Source: Salinicola avicenniae
GTDB lineage: Bacteria; Pseudomonadota; Gammaproteobacteria; Pseudomonadales; Halomonadaceae
Assembly (NCBI RefSeq): GCF_023736115.1
Contig: NZ_JAKQZC010000004.1
Coordinates: 542,413 to 606,412 of the forward strand
Direction: 5' to 3'
DNA: 64,000 bases
Translations under genes and position numbers: made by a program
Notes under the pieces: generated by a model
Seen by the model: only the letters and a program-made list of their open reading frames with translations
Databases searched by the model: none
Told to the model about the DNA's origin: nothing
Shown here: positions 55,129-64,000 of the stretch, in pieces
Layout: each line of letters begins with the position of its first letter
How positions within the stretch are numbered: position 1 is the stretch's first letter

Positions 55129-56355
55129 TCACTCGACGCCAAGCGGCTGTTCGGTCCGGCTCGACAGCGCGGCAAGAAACGGTGTCAGACGCGCGAGCGC
55201 TTCCTCGGCGAGTGCGGGATCGATCGCAAAGCAGATACGGAGATAATCATCGCCCTCCGGACCAAAAGCGCTGCCCGGCGCCACGCCAACTTTCGCTTCA
55301 CGGAGAATGCGTTTGGCCATGTCGAGGCTCGAGCCGACCAGGCCATGCACTTTGAAGAAGAGATAGAAGGTGCCCTGAGGAGAAAATACGGTCACGTTCT
55401 CCAGCGCCGACAGCCCGCTCACCAGAATATCTCGTGATTGCCGGCAGCGTTCGACCTGTTGGCGGATGAAGTCGTCTCCCTGGGTCAGGGCGGTGTAGCA
55501 CGCCTTCTGGATGAAAGGCGCGACGCCGGTGGTGTTGTACTGGCAGAGGCGCGCGAACAGCTGATCCATGCCCAGGGGGAAGACAACCCAGCCGGCGCGC
55601 CAACCGGTCATGCACCAGTTCTTGGAAAAGGTGTTGGTGACCAGCAGTTTATCTTCGGGAGTGCAGAGCTGCAGGAAGGAATCTGCCGGGCCGCCTCCGT
55701 CGTAGACGAAGTGGTTATAAACCTCGTCGGCGACGATCCACAGTCCCTTCTCTCGACAGAAATCTCTCAGTCGCACCATATCCGCCTTCGGCATGCGCCA
55801 GCCGGTCGGGTTGGAGGGCGAATTGATGAAGATGGCGCGAGTGCGTTCGGTGACGCGGGCGAAAAGCTTGTCCAGGTCTAGAACGATCTCGCCGTCATCA
55901 TGGAAATCGAAGGCGATCGGTACGTTGACGCCACCGACGATCTCGATCACCTGGCGTGCGTTCGGCCAGGCGGGGGTCGGCATGATGACTTCGCTGCCCT
56001 CGTCGAGAATCGCCTGCATCGCCATGACCACGGCATTCATGCCGCCGATCGAGATGCAGAAGCGTTCCGCCGCCACGTCGACCTGCCAATGGCGCCGGTG
56101 ATAGTCGGCCAGTGCTCGGCGCAGTTCCGGCGTCCCCTGGGAATAGCTATAGCGCGTGTCATCGGCACTCAGGGCATCCACGGCCGACTGCTTGATGACA
56201 TCCGGTGTCGGCAGGTCTCCCTCTCCGATCCAGAGTTTGACCACCGAGGCATCGTGCCGCGCGAGGTCCGCGACCGCGACAATCTGATTGTCCGGCATGT
56301 GCTGGACACGAGAAGAACAGAAAGCACTTAGCGTAGCGGGGATAACGTCAGACAT
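55129..56355 (-). CDS. Fold-type I PLP-dependent aminotransferase (class I/II)
   Basis: A 408-residue cytosolic aminotransferase. It shows WIGEGDLPTPDVI (N-terminal arm), YSYSQGTPELRRALADYH, the FINSPSNPTGW motif (Asn), WIVADEVYNHFVYD (Asp/Tyr for the cofactor), the PLP lysine in TNTFSKNWCMTGWRAGW and the carboxylate Arg in DDYLRICFAI. It belongs to the aspartate-aminotransferase-like subfamily, but the substrate cannot be assigned. It stands alone on the minus strand, convergent with the deaminase and divergent from the adhesin gene, 270 bp away. Confidence 0.88.
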   Translation of the reverse strand: MSDVIPATLSAFCSSRVQHMPDNQIVAVADLARHDASVVKLWIGEGDLPTPDVIKQSAVDALSADDTRYSYSQGTPELRRALADYHRRHWQVDVAAERFCISIGGMNAVVMAMQAILDEGSEVIMPTPAWPNARQVIEIVGGVNVPIAFDFHDDGEIVLDLDKLFARVTERTRAIFINSPSNPTGWRMPKADMVRLRDFCREKGLWIVADEVYNHFVYDGGGPADSFLQLCTPEDKLLVTNTFSKNWCMTGWRAGWVVFPLGMDQLFARLCQYNTTGVAPFIQKACYTALTQGDDFIRQQVERCRQSRDILVSGLSALENVTVFSPQGTFYLFFKVHGLVGSSLDMAKRILREAKVGVAPGSAFGPEGDDYLRICFAIDPALAEEALARLTPFLAALSSRTEQPLGVE

Positions 56356-56625
56356 GGGCGGCTCGTAGCGGGTGGCAGGGGGAAGGTGGCGATGACTCGA
56401 TCATATAACGGACACGATGGGCATGCTAACCGGGCGCGGGGAACGTCAAGTTGCCGCTAACAATAATTAACACTTCGAATTTGCTAGGCCTTGTAAAGCA
56501 TGCGATACGATTAATGAAAATGTGCCGGTTGATTAAGAAAATTGTATTGAAACGGGACACCAAACGGTTACTTTTCGCGACATAAGGCCGGATTCGTCTT
56601 CTTTGGTTTGCCGAGGTCAATATCG
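56356..56625. other. AT-rich divergent region upstream of the giant adhesin gene
   Basis: 270 bp between the aminotransferase and adhesin starts. From about 56455 to 56575 it is clearly AT-richer than the flanks and probably holds the adhesin promoter and long 5' leader. I see several TTG- and TA-rich candidates but none with a convincing -35/-10 spacing. GAGGT lies 9 nt upstream of the adhesin ATG. Confidence 0.5.
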
Positions 56626-59600
56626 ATGGCTGCGCTTGTTACTGTCGTTCGGGTAGATGGCACCGTTTTCCTGACGGAACCTAGAAAGCTGGTAGTCCAA
56701 GGTATGGCCATACCTGAGGGCGCCGTGCTGCTGTCTGCGGATGGTGGGCGCCTTGTCCTGGCTGATGGTGGCGTCCTGCCGTTGGCTGCCGGGGAATCGG
56801 CGACATTGCAGATTGTCGATGGTGTGGCGACCTGGGAGACTGCGCCGCTTGGGATGCCTGTCGACGAAGAGGTCGCCGCGCTGCAGGCGGCAATTGCGGC
56901 CGGTGCCGACCCTAGCGCCATTCAGGAAGCGCCGGCTGCCGGTGCCGGCGCTGAAGGTGGCGGCGGTCTCGCAGACGGTGGTGGCTTTTCGTCGCCCTTC
57001 GATCTGGCCCGCGTCGGGCGTGTGGAAGCCAGCAGCTATCGCTATGACGCCGCGTTCGAGGGGGCGGTCCCCGAGATCACCGTCACGCCTGCCAGCTTCT
57101 CTCCACAGGGTGGCGCGGCGCCCGTATCGGCCAGTCCAGTGCTGCCCGATGACGAGGACAGCGTCGCGCCAGAGGACAGCGTCCAGCCAACGATCACGAT
57201 TCGTCTGGATGCGATCGCGGTGGACGATATCGTCAATCGCGCGGAGTCCAGTCAACCACTCGTGCTTGCGGGGCAGGGAGGCGGTGACGCGATCGCGGGT
57301 GACCGTGTCACTGTGACGATCGGCGGGGTAGCCTATGAAACCGTGCTCGGCCAGGATCTGCGTTTCTCGATCACCGTGCCCGGCGGTCTGCTCGCCGACA
57401 ACCTTTCGGCGACTGCCACGCTGACGCACGGGGTAGGGGATACGACGGTTACCGCGACATCCGTCCGGCCTTACGCTGTCGATCTTGAGCCGCCGGTGCT
57501 TAGTGTCAGCCTCGATGCTATTGCCAGTGATGATTTATTGAATGCCAGCGAGGCTGGCCAATCCCTGATTCTGTCCGGGCGCGTCGGCGGGGATGCGCGT
57601 GTCGGCGATACGGTCACTCTGCTGGTTGGGAGCGAGTCGTACTCGGCAACTGTGAACGCCGATCTGACGTTCCGGGTCGCCGTGGCTGGCTCAACTCTTG
57701 CCGCCAATTCGGGCGCCGCGGTCACCGCCGTTATTTCGCAGGCCGATGCGGCAGGCAACGTCGGCACCGCTACCAGCAGCCGGGCCTATACAGTCGATAC
57801 GGCGGCCCCGCAGCTCTCCATCGCACTGGACGCCGTTAGCGGCGATGACGTGATCAACGCGGCCGAGGCCAATCAGACGATCCCCGTTACCGGCCGCGTG
57901 ACGGGCGAGTACGCCGCGGGCGACAGCGTCACGGTGACGGTTGGCAACCAGAGCTATACCGGCGTGCTCAATGCTGGCGGTGCATTCAGCATCAATGTGC
58001 CGGGGAGCCAGCTTTCGCAGAACAGCGCCATCAGCGCTGTCGTTTCTCACACCGATGCCGCCGGTAATAACGGTAGCGCCAATATCGCCGCGAACTATGC
58101 GGTTGATACCCAGGCACCACAAGTCAGCATCACGCTTGACAGTGTGACGAGCGACAACCTGGTCAATGCCGTCGAAGCGCGAGGCAGCGTCAGCGTTACC
58201 GGTCGTGTCGGCGGTGATGTCGTTCAAGGTGATACCGTCACGATCAGCGTGGGCGGACAGAGCTATACCGTTGCGGTCGGTGCTAATGGCACCTTCGCCG
58301 CCAATATCCCTGGCAGCGTGCTGACCAATGCCGGCGCTGGCAGCATTCGCGCCGCTGTCTCTCACGCCGACGCTGCGGGGAACATCGGCCAGGCGGAGAC
58401 GACGCACGGGTATCGTATCGATGTCGCACCACCGGTTGCGGCGGCGGATGTCGGTAGCATCGACGAGAATGGCGTTCTCTCCATGACGGCCAACCAAGGG
58501 GTTCTGGCCAATGATCGTGATGCCGATACGGCTCGCGAGGCGCTGGTGGTCAGCGCTGTTAACGGCGCCGCCGGCGGTATCGGCCAGCCGGTCGTCGGCT
58601 CCAACGGCGGTACCTTCACGCTAAGCAGCGATGGCGCCTATCGCTTTGACCCGGGTACGGCGTTCGATCGTCTTGCGGTGGGGCAGACCGAAACCACGCA
58701 GGTTCGCTACACGGTCAGTGACGGACAAGGTGGCAACGCCACCTCGACGCTGACCATTACCGTCACCGGCACCAACGACGTACCGGTTGCCGTCGCTGAC
58801 ACCCGGACCACCGGGGAGAACGCGGTTCTCACTGGCCAGGTTCCGGCGGCGACCGACGTCGATGGCACCATTGCCAGCTACTCACTCGACTCCAATGTCG
58901 GCACGGGCAACGGCGGCCTCAGCTTCAACAGCGATGGCAGCTACACCTTCACGCCGGGCACCGACTTCGATGCCCTGGCCGCGGGCGAGAGCCGCGACGT
59001 TACGTTCAGCTACACCGCCACCGATAACGATGGTGGGGTGAGCGAACCGCAGACGGTGACGATCACCGTCACTGGCACCAACGATGCGCCGGTGGCGGTC
59101 GCCGATACCCAGACCACCGACGAGAACACCGTTCTTACCGGCCAGGTTCCGGCAGCAACTGACGTCGACGGTACCATCGCCAGCTACTCGCTCGACACCG
59201 ATGTGGGGCCGGGCAACGGTAGCCTCAGCTTCAATAGCGACGGTTCCTACACCTTTACGCTGGGCACGGACTTCGACGCCCTAGCCGCGGGTGAGAGTCG
59301 GGATGTCACGTTCACCTACACCGCGACGGATAACGATGGCGGGGTCAGTGCGCCGCAGACAGTCACCATTACTGTGACCGGTACCAACGACGTGCCGGTG
59401 GCGGTTGCCGACACTCAGACCACCGGCGAGAACACCGTTCTCAACGGTCAGGTCCCGGCGGCAACGGATATCGACGGCACGATTGCCAGCTACTCGCTCG
59501 ATACCGACGTGGGCACTGGCAACGGCTCGCTCGCCTTCAACAGCGACGGCAGCTACACCTTCACGCCGGGCAAAGACTTCGATGCGCTGGCCGCCGGCGA

Positions 59601-62600
59601 AAGTCGCGATGTCACGTTTACCTACACCGCCACGGATAACGATGGTGGGGTGAGTGCGCCGCAGACCGTGACGATCACCGTCACCGGCACCAACGACGCG
59701 CCGGTGGCGCAGGCTGCGACGGCTACGACGGAAGAGAATACGGTCCTGACTGGCCAGGTCCCGGCCGCGACCGATGTCGATGGCACCATCGCCAGCTACG
59801 CGCTCGACACCGACGTCGGCGCGGGCAATGGCAGCCTCAGCTTCAACAGCGACGGTAGCTACACCTTCACGCCGGGTGCCGACTTCGACGCCCTGGCCGC
59901 CGGCCAGAGCCGCGATGTCACGTTCACCTACACCACCACGGATAACGACGGCGGTGTCAGTGCGCCGCAGACCGTCACGATCACGGTCACCGGTACCAAC
60001 GACGCGCCGGTGGCGGTTGCCGATACCCAGACCACGGGCGAGAACAGCGTTCTGACTGGTCAGGTTCCGGCGGCGACCGACGTCGATGGCACCATCGCCA
60101 GCTACGCGCTCGACACCGATGTTGGCTCGGGCAACGGTAGCCTTAGTTTTAACGCTGACGGTTCCTATAGCTTCACGCCGGGCACAGACTTCGATGCGCT
60201 GGCCGCCGGCGAGAGTCGCGACGTCACGTTCAGCTACACCGGGACCGATAACGACGGCGGTGTTAGCGAACCGCAGACCGTTACTATCACCGTCACCGGC
60301 ACTAACGATGCACCGGTGGCCGTTGCGGATACTCAGACGACCGTTGAGAACACCGTTCTCACAGGTCAGGTGCCGGCGGCGACCAACGTCGATGGCACTA
60401 TCGCGGGTTACGAGCTGGCGATGGATGTTGGCACGGGCAACGGCTCGCTCGCCTTCAACAGCGATGGCAGCTACACCTTCACGCCGGGAACTGACTTCGA
60501 CGCGCTGGCCGCAGGCGAAAGCCGTGATGTCACGTTCACCTACACCGCCACGGATAACGATGGCGGTGTGAGTGCGCCGCAGACCATCACCATTACGGTG
60601 ACCGGCACCAACGATGCGCCGGTGGCCGTTGCCGACACCCAGACCACCGACGAGAACACCGTTCTTACCGGCCAGGTTCCGGCGGCGACCGACGTCGATG
60701 GCACGATTACCAGCTATGCGCTCGACACCGACGTTGGCACTGGCAACGGTAACCTCAGCTTCAACGCCGACGGTTCCTACACCTTCGACCCGGGCACGGA
60801 CTTCGACGCCTTGGCTGTCGGCCAGAGCCGCGATGTCACGTTTAGCTATACCGCCACGGATAACGACGGCGGGGTGAGCGCGCCGCAGACCGTCACCATT
60901 ACGGTCACCGGTACCAATGATGTCCCAGTGGCGGTTGCCGATACCCAGACCACCGGTGAAAACACGGTCCTCGCCGGTCAGGTGCCGGCGGCGACCGACG
61001 TCGATGGCACCATCGCCAGCTACGCGCTCGATACCGATGTGGGTACGGGCAATGGCAGCCTCACGTTCAACGCCGATGGCTCGTATCGCTTCGATCCGGG
61101 TACGGACTTCGACGCCCTCGCTGCGGGCGAGAGCCGCGACGTCACGTTCAGCTATACCGCGACGGATAACGATGGTGGAGTGAGTGCGCCGCAGACCGTC
61201 ACCATTACGGTGACTGGTACCAACGACGCGCCGGTGGCACAGGCTGCGGTGGCTACGACGGAAGAGAACACCATTCTCACCGGCCAAGTCCCGGCGGCGA
61301 CCGATGTCGATGGCACCATCGCCAGTTACTCACTCGATACCGACGTGGGTCAGGGCAACGGCAGTCTCAGCTTCAACGCAGATGGCTCGTATCGCTTCGA
61401 TCCGGGTAGCGACTTCGATGCCTTGGCCGCGGGTCAGAGCCGCGATGTCACGTTCAGCTATACCGCGACGGATAATGCCGGGGATGTCAGTACGCCGCAG
61501 ACCGTCACGATTACCGTCACCGGCACCAACGACGCGCCGGTCGCGGTTGCGGATACCCAAACCACCGGCGAGAACACGGTCCTCACCGGCCAGGTGCCGG
61601 CCGCGACCGACGTCGATGGCACCATTGCTAGCTACGCGCTCGACACCGATGTCGGCACGGGCAATGGCTCGCTGACTTTCAATGCCGACGGCTCCTACAG
61701 CTTCGATCCAGGCACTGACTTCGACGCCCTCGCTGCGGGCGAAAGCCGCGATGTTACGTTCAGCTACACCGCTACCGACAATGCCGGAGCCAGCAGCGCC
61801 CCGGTGATGGTGACGATCACCGTCACCGGTACCAACGATGCGCCCGTGGCGGTTGCCGATACCCAGACCACTGGCGAAAACACGGTTCTCACCGGCCAGG
61901 TGCCGGCGGCGACGGACGTCGACGGTACCATCGCCAGCTACTCACTCAAGACTGACGTCGGCGCTGGCAATGGCTCGCTGGTCTTCAACGTCGATGGCTC
62001 CTACAGATTCAACCCAGGCACCGACTTCGATTCGCTGGCCGCGGGCCAGAGCCGTGACGTCACGTTCACCTACACCGCGACCGACGACAGCGGTGCGGTG
62101 AGTGCACCGCAGACCGTCACGATCACCGTGACCGGCACCAACGACGTGCCGGTGGCTCAGGCGTCGACAGTAACGACAGAAGAGAACGCCGTTCTCACCG
62201 GCCAGGTTCCGGCGGCGACGGACGTCGATGGCACGATTGCGAGTTACGAGCTGGCGACGGATGTCGGCGCGGGTAATGGCTCGCTCGCCTTCAACAGCGA
62301 CGGCAGCTACACCTTTACGCCGGGCACCGACTTCGAAGCGCTGGCTACGGGCGAGAGCCGCGATGTCATATTCAGCTACACCGCGACGGATAACGCCGGC
62401 GGTGTTAGCGAACCGCAGACCGTCACGATCACCGTTACCGGCACCAACGATGCGCCAGTGGCGGTTGCCGATACCCAAACCACTGGCGAGAACGCGGTTC
62501 TCACTGGCCAGGTTTCGGCGGCGACGGATGTCGATGGCACTATCGTTAGCTACTCGCTCTACACCGACGTTGGCACGGGCAACGGCAGCCTCAACTTCAA

Positions 62601-64000
62601 CGCTGATGGCAGCTACACCTTTACGCCGGGTGCGGACTTCGACGCCCTGGCCGCCGGTCAGAGCCGCGACATCACGTTTAGCTATACCGCGACCGATAAC
62701 GACGGCGGGGTGAGCGCGCCGCAGACCGTCACCATTACGGTCACCGGTACCAATGATGTCCCAGTGGCGGTTGCCGATACCCAGACCACCGGTGAAAACA
62801 CGGTCCTCGCCGGTCAGGTGCCGGCGGCGACGGATGTCGATGGCACCATCGCCAGCTACTCGCTTGAGACCGACGTGGGTCAGGGCAATGGCAGCCTCAA
62901 CTTCAACGCTGATGGCAGCTACACCTTTACGCCGGGTGCGGACTTCGATGCGCTGGCTGTCGGCCAGAGCCGTGAGGTCACGTTTACCTTTACAGCGACG
63001 GATAACACCGGAGCTAGCAGCGCACCTGCCACGGTGACGATCACCGTCACCGGCACCAACGACGTGCCCGTCGCTGTGGCGGATACCCAGACCACCGGCG
63101 AGAACAGCGTTCTCACCGGCCAGGTCCCGGCGGCAACGGATGTCGATGGCACCATCGCCAGCTATGCGCTCGACACCGACGTGGGTCAGGGCAACGGCTC
63201 ACTGGCGTTCAATGCCGACGGTTACTACACCTTCACGCCGGGCACCGACTTTGACGCCCTGCCGGCGGGTCAGAGCCGCAACGTGACGTTCACCTATACC
63301 ACCACCGACAACAACGGTGGGGTGAGTGCGCCGCAGACGGTCACGATTACCGTGACCGGTACCAACGATGCGCCGGTCGCTGTGGCGGATACTCTGACGA
63401 CTGGCGAGAACACGGCTCTCACCGGTCAGGTCCCGGCCGCGATCGATGTCGATGGCTCTATCGTCAGCTACTCGCTCGAAACCGACGTGGGGCAGGGCAA
63501 TGGCTCACTGGCCTTCAACGCCGACGGTTCTTACACCTTCACGCCGGGCATGGACTTCGATGCTCTGGCCACAGGCGAGAGTCGAGACGTCACGTTCACC
63601 TACACCGCGACGGACAACGATGGCGGGGTCAGTGCGCCGCAGACCGTCACCATTACGGTGACCGGCACCAACGACGTACCGGTTGCGGTTGCGGATACTC
63701 AGACCACCAGCGAGAACACGGTTCTCACCGGCCAGGTGCCGGCGGCGACGGACGTCGACGGCACCATCGCCAGCTACTCTCTCGAGACTGATGTGGGACA
63801 GGGCAACGGCTCGCTCGCCTTCAATGCTGACGGTTCCTACACCTTCGATCCGGGCGCCGACTTTGATGTCCTCGCCGCAGGCGAAAGCCGCGATGTTACG
63901 TTCAGCTACACCGCTACCGACAATGCCGGAGCCAGCAGCGCCCCGGTGATGGTGACGATCACCGTCACCGGTACCAACGATGCGCCCGTGGCGGTTGCCG
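56626..64000 (+). CDS. Giant LapA-like RTX/VCBS-repeat adhesin, 3' end beyond window
   Basis: One frame of at least 2458 codons with no stop to the window edge. Residues ~1-125 match the LapA-type retention module: VVRVDGTVFL near the start, a beta-rich domain, then ALQAAIAAGADPSAIQEA, dialanine in PAAG (103-106), and a glycine-rich linker. In Pseudomonas LapA the periplasmic protease LapG cuts at such a dialanine, and the module holds the adhesin in the outer membrane. Four Ig-like units (57187-58428), a VCBS/cadherin-like unit (58429-58767), then 17 identical-length 102-residue VCBS-type units follow; each has a Ca-binding-like TDVDGT. I expect a type I secretion signal further right. The role is surface adhesion and biofilm, by analogy. 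The start has GAGGT. Confidence 0.9.
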   Translation, partial: MAALVTVVRVDGTVFLTEPRKLVVQGMAIPEGAVLLSADGGRLVLADGGVLPLAAGESATLQIVDGVATWETAPLGMPVDEEVAALQAAIAAGADPSAIQEAPAAGAGAEGGGGLADGGGFSSPFDLARVGRVEASSYRYDAAFEGAVPEITVTPASFSPQGGAAPVSASPVLPDDEDSVAPEDSVQPTITIRLDAIAVDDIVNRAESSQPLVLAGQGGGDAIAGDRVTVTIGGVAYETVLGQDLRFSITVPGGLLADNLSATATLTHGVGDTTVTATSVRPYAVDLEPPVLSVSLDAIASDDLLNASEAGQSLILSGRVGGDARVGDTVTLLVGSESYSATVNADLTFRVAVAGSTLAANSGAAVTAVISQADAAGNVGTATSSRAYTVDTAAPQLSIALDAVSGDDVINAAEANQTIPVTGRVTGEYAAGDSVTVTVGNQSYTGVLNAGGAFSINVPGSQLSQNSAISAVVSHTDAAGNNGSANIAANYAVDTQAPQVSITLDSVTSDNLVNAVEARGSVSVTGRVGGDVVQGDTVTISVGGQSYTVAVGANGTFAANIPGSVLTNAGAGSIRAAVSHADAAGNIGQAETTHGYRIDVAPPVAAADVGSIDENGVLSMTANQGVLANDRDADTAREALVVSAVNGAAGGIGQPVVGSNGGTFTLSSDGAYRFDPGTAFDRLAVGQTETTQVRYTVSDGQGGNATSTLTITVTGTNDVPVAVADTRTTGENAVLTGQVPAATDVDGTIASYSLDSNVGTGNGGLSFNSDGSYTFTPGTDFDALAAGESRDVTFSYTATDNDGGVSEPQTVTITVTGTNDAPVAVADTQTTDENTVLTGQVPAATDVDGTIASYSLDTDVGPGNGSLSFNSDGSYTFTLGTDFDALAAGESRDVTFTYTATDNDGGVSAPQTVTITVTGTNDVPVAVADTQTTGENTVLNGQVPAATDIDGTIASYSLDTDVGTGNGSLAFNSDGSYTFTPGKDFDALAAGESRDVTFTYTATDNDGGVSAPQTVTITVTGTNDAPVAQAATATTEENTVLTGQVPAATDVDGTIASYALDTDVGAGNGSLSFNSDGSYTFTPGADFDALAAGQSRDVTFTYTTTDNDGGVSAPQTVTITVTGTNDAPVAVADTQTTGENSVLTGQVPAATDVDGTIASYALDTDVGSGNGSLSFNADGSYSFTPGTDFDALAAGESRDVTFSYTGTDNDGGVSEPQTVTITVTGTNDAPVAVADTQTTVENTVLTGQVPAATNVDGTIAGYELAMDVGTGNGSLAFNSDGSYTFTPGTDFDALAAGESRDVTFTYTATDNDGGVSAPQTITITVTGTNDAPVAVADTQTTDENTVLTGQVPAATDVDGTITSYALDTDVGTGNGNLSFNADGSYTFDPGTDFDALAVGQSRDVTFSYTATDNDGGVSAPQTVTITVTGTNDVPVAVADTQTTGENTVLAGQVPAATDVDGTIASYALDTDVGTGNGSLTFNADGSYRFDPGTDFDALAAGESRDVTFSYTATDNDGGVSAPQTVTITVTGTNDAPVAQAAVATTEENTILTGQVPAATDVDGTIASYSLDTDVGQGNGSLSFNADGSYRFDPGSDFDALAAGQSRDVTFSYTATDNAGDVSTPQTVTITVTGTNDAPVAVADTQTTGENTVLTGQVPAATDVDGTIASYALDTDVGTGNGSLTFNADGSYSFDPGTDFDALAAGESRDVTFSYTATDNAGASSAPVMVTITVTGTNDAPVAVADTQTTGENTVLTGQVPAATDVDGTIASYSLKTDVGAGNGSLVFNVDGSYRFNPGTDFDSLAAGQSRDVTFTYTATDDSGAVSAPQTVTITVTGTNDVPVAQASTVTTEENAVLTGQVPAATDVDGTIASYELATDVGAGNGSLAFNSDGSYTFTPGTDFEALATGESRDVIFSYTATDNAGGVSEPQTVTITVTGTNDAPVAVADTQTTGENAVLTGQVSAATDVDGTIVSYSLYTDVGTGNGSLNFNADGSYTFTPGADFDALAAGQSRDITFSYTATDNDGGVSAPQTVTITVTGTNDVPVAVADTQTTGENTVLAGQVPAATDVDGTIASYSLETDVGQGNGSLNFNADGSYTFTPGADFDALAVGQSREVTFTFTATDNTGASSAPATVTITVTGTNDVPVAVADTQTTGENSVLTGQVPAATDVDGTIASYALDTDVGQGNGSLAFNADGYYTFTPGTDFDALPAGQSRNVTFTYTTTDNNGGVSAPQTVTITVTGTNDAPVAVADTLTTGENTALTGQVPAAIDVDGSIVSYSLETDVGQGNGSLAFNADGSYTFTPGMDFDALATGESRDVTFTYTATDNDGGVSAPQTVTITVTGTNDVPVAVADTQTTSENTVLTGQVPAATDVDGTIASYSLETDVGQGNGSLAFNADGSYTFDPGADFDVLAAGESRDVTFSYTATDNAGASSAPVMVTITVTGTNDAPVAVA
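57187..58428 (+). repeat. Four Ig-like domain repeats of ~103 residues in the adhesin
   Basis: Unit starts near 57187, 57490, 57805 and 58114. Each has the theme LDAIASDDLLNASEA, a VTVTVG-type strand with SYT, and DAAGNxG near the end. The units are similar but divergent, unlike the near-identical repeats downstream. This Ig-like type is frequent in Bap/LapA-family adhesins. Confidence 0.85.
58768..63969 (+). repeat. 17 tandem 306-bp repeats in the adhesin
   Basis: The GTND motif opens units at 58768, 59074, 59380, 59686, 59992, 60298, 60604, 60910, 61216, 61522, 61828, 62134, 62440, 62746, 63052, 63358 and 63664; an 18th starts at 63970 and is cut by the edge. Every spacing is exactly 306 bp (102 residues). 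The unit pattern is GTNDxPVAVADTQTTGENTVLTGQV, shown here in pieces, then ATDVDGTIASYSLDTD, SDGSYTFTPGTDFDALAAGE and SYTATDNDGGVS. The units are far more alike to each other than the preceding Ig-like units. Confidence 0.95.

Noticed and set aside
59281..61287. Long open frame (668 codons) on the minus strand
   Set aside because: It lies fully antisense to the adhesin repeats, repeats with the same 306-bp period, and is explained by GC-rich third positions in the true frame; no family resemblance or ribosome-binding site.
58768..63969. Regular repeats as a CRISPR array
   Set aside because: The period is 306 bp, the repeats are coding and contiguous, and there are no unique spacers or cas genes.

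Overview
The window is GC-rich, densely coded bacterial chromosome from a gammaproteobacterium. A moderately confident guess is the Halomonadaceae or a close relative. The order glgA-(x)-treZ-malQ-treY-DUF2934-glgX resembles that of Pseudomonas, and the mix of osmoadaptation functions (trehalose/glycogen cycle, BCCT carrier, YbiO-type channel, CPA2 antiporter) fits a salt-tolerant organism. No rRNA, tRNA, CRISPR array, IS element or phage was seen.

Layout. 1-3.7 kb: the end of a COG3146 acyltransferase, a KefC-like antiporter and an overlapping fructosamine kinase whose C-terminus looks frameshifted. 3.7-9.1 kb: a divergent acrR/acrAB-type RND efflux module with an AcrR-like operator between the genes and a clear terminator after acrB; there is no outer-membrane factor. 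9.4-24.1 kb: a long rightward glycogen/trehalose operon with mostly overlapping stops and starts: glgA, a branching-enzyme-like protein without catalytic residues, treZ, malQ, treY, a DUF2934 protein, glgX and glgB. 24.1-26.5 kb: a convergent trehalase and a glucose 1-dehydrogenase-like SDR, which together would degrade trehalose and oxidise the glucose. 26.8-32.5 kb: a YbiO-type MscS channel, then one protein joining an ammonium-transporter domain to PAS-PAS-GGDEF-EAL, a candidate ammonium-responsive c-di-GMP enzyme.

33-41.2 kb holds small and accessory genes: a one-helix membrane peptide, a methyltransferase, a cupin, a LysR regulator, a coupled BCCT transporter and CocE-type hydrolase, a DUF3820 protein and an overlapping pair of J-domain-type proteins. 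41.3-49.9 kb is a complete nucleoside salvage locus: leftward nupC-deoC-deoA-deoB-deoD-cdd, rightward tsx-like channel and a DeoR-type regulator. 50-55 kb: a GabD-like dehydrogenase coupled to a PucR regulator, a LysE/RhtB exporter and a deaminase that looks more like adenine than adenosine deaminase. 55.1-56.4 kb: an aminotransferase on the minus strand.

From 56.6 kb to the end runs one open frame, at least 2458 residues and still open at the edge. It begins with a LapA-like retention module containing a dialanine site, continues with four Ig-like units and one VCBS-like unit, then 17 tandem repeats of exactly 306 bp. LapA-type adhesins are usually controlled by c-di-GMP through LapD/LapG, so the GGDEF-EAL fusion and this adhesin could belong to the same signalling theme; that link is inference. 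The most unusual items are the catalytically empty branching-enzyme homologue inside the glycogen operon, the Amt-GGDEF-EAL fusion, and the phase-locked adhesin repeats with long identical tracts.
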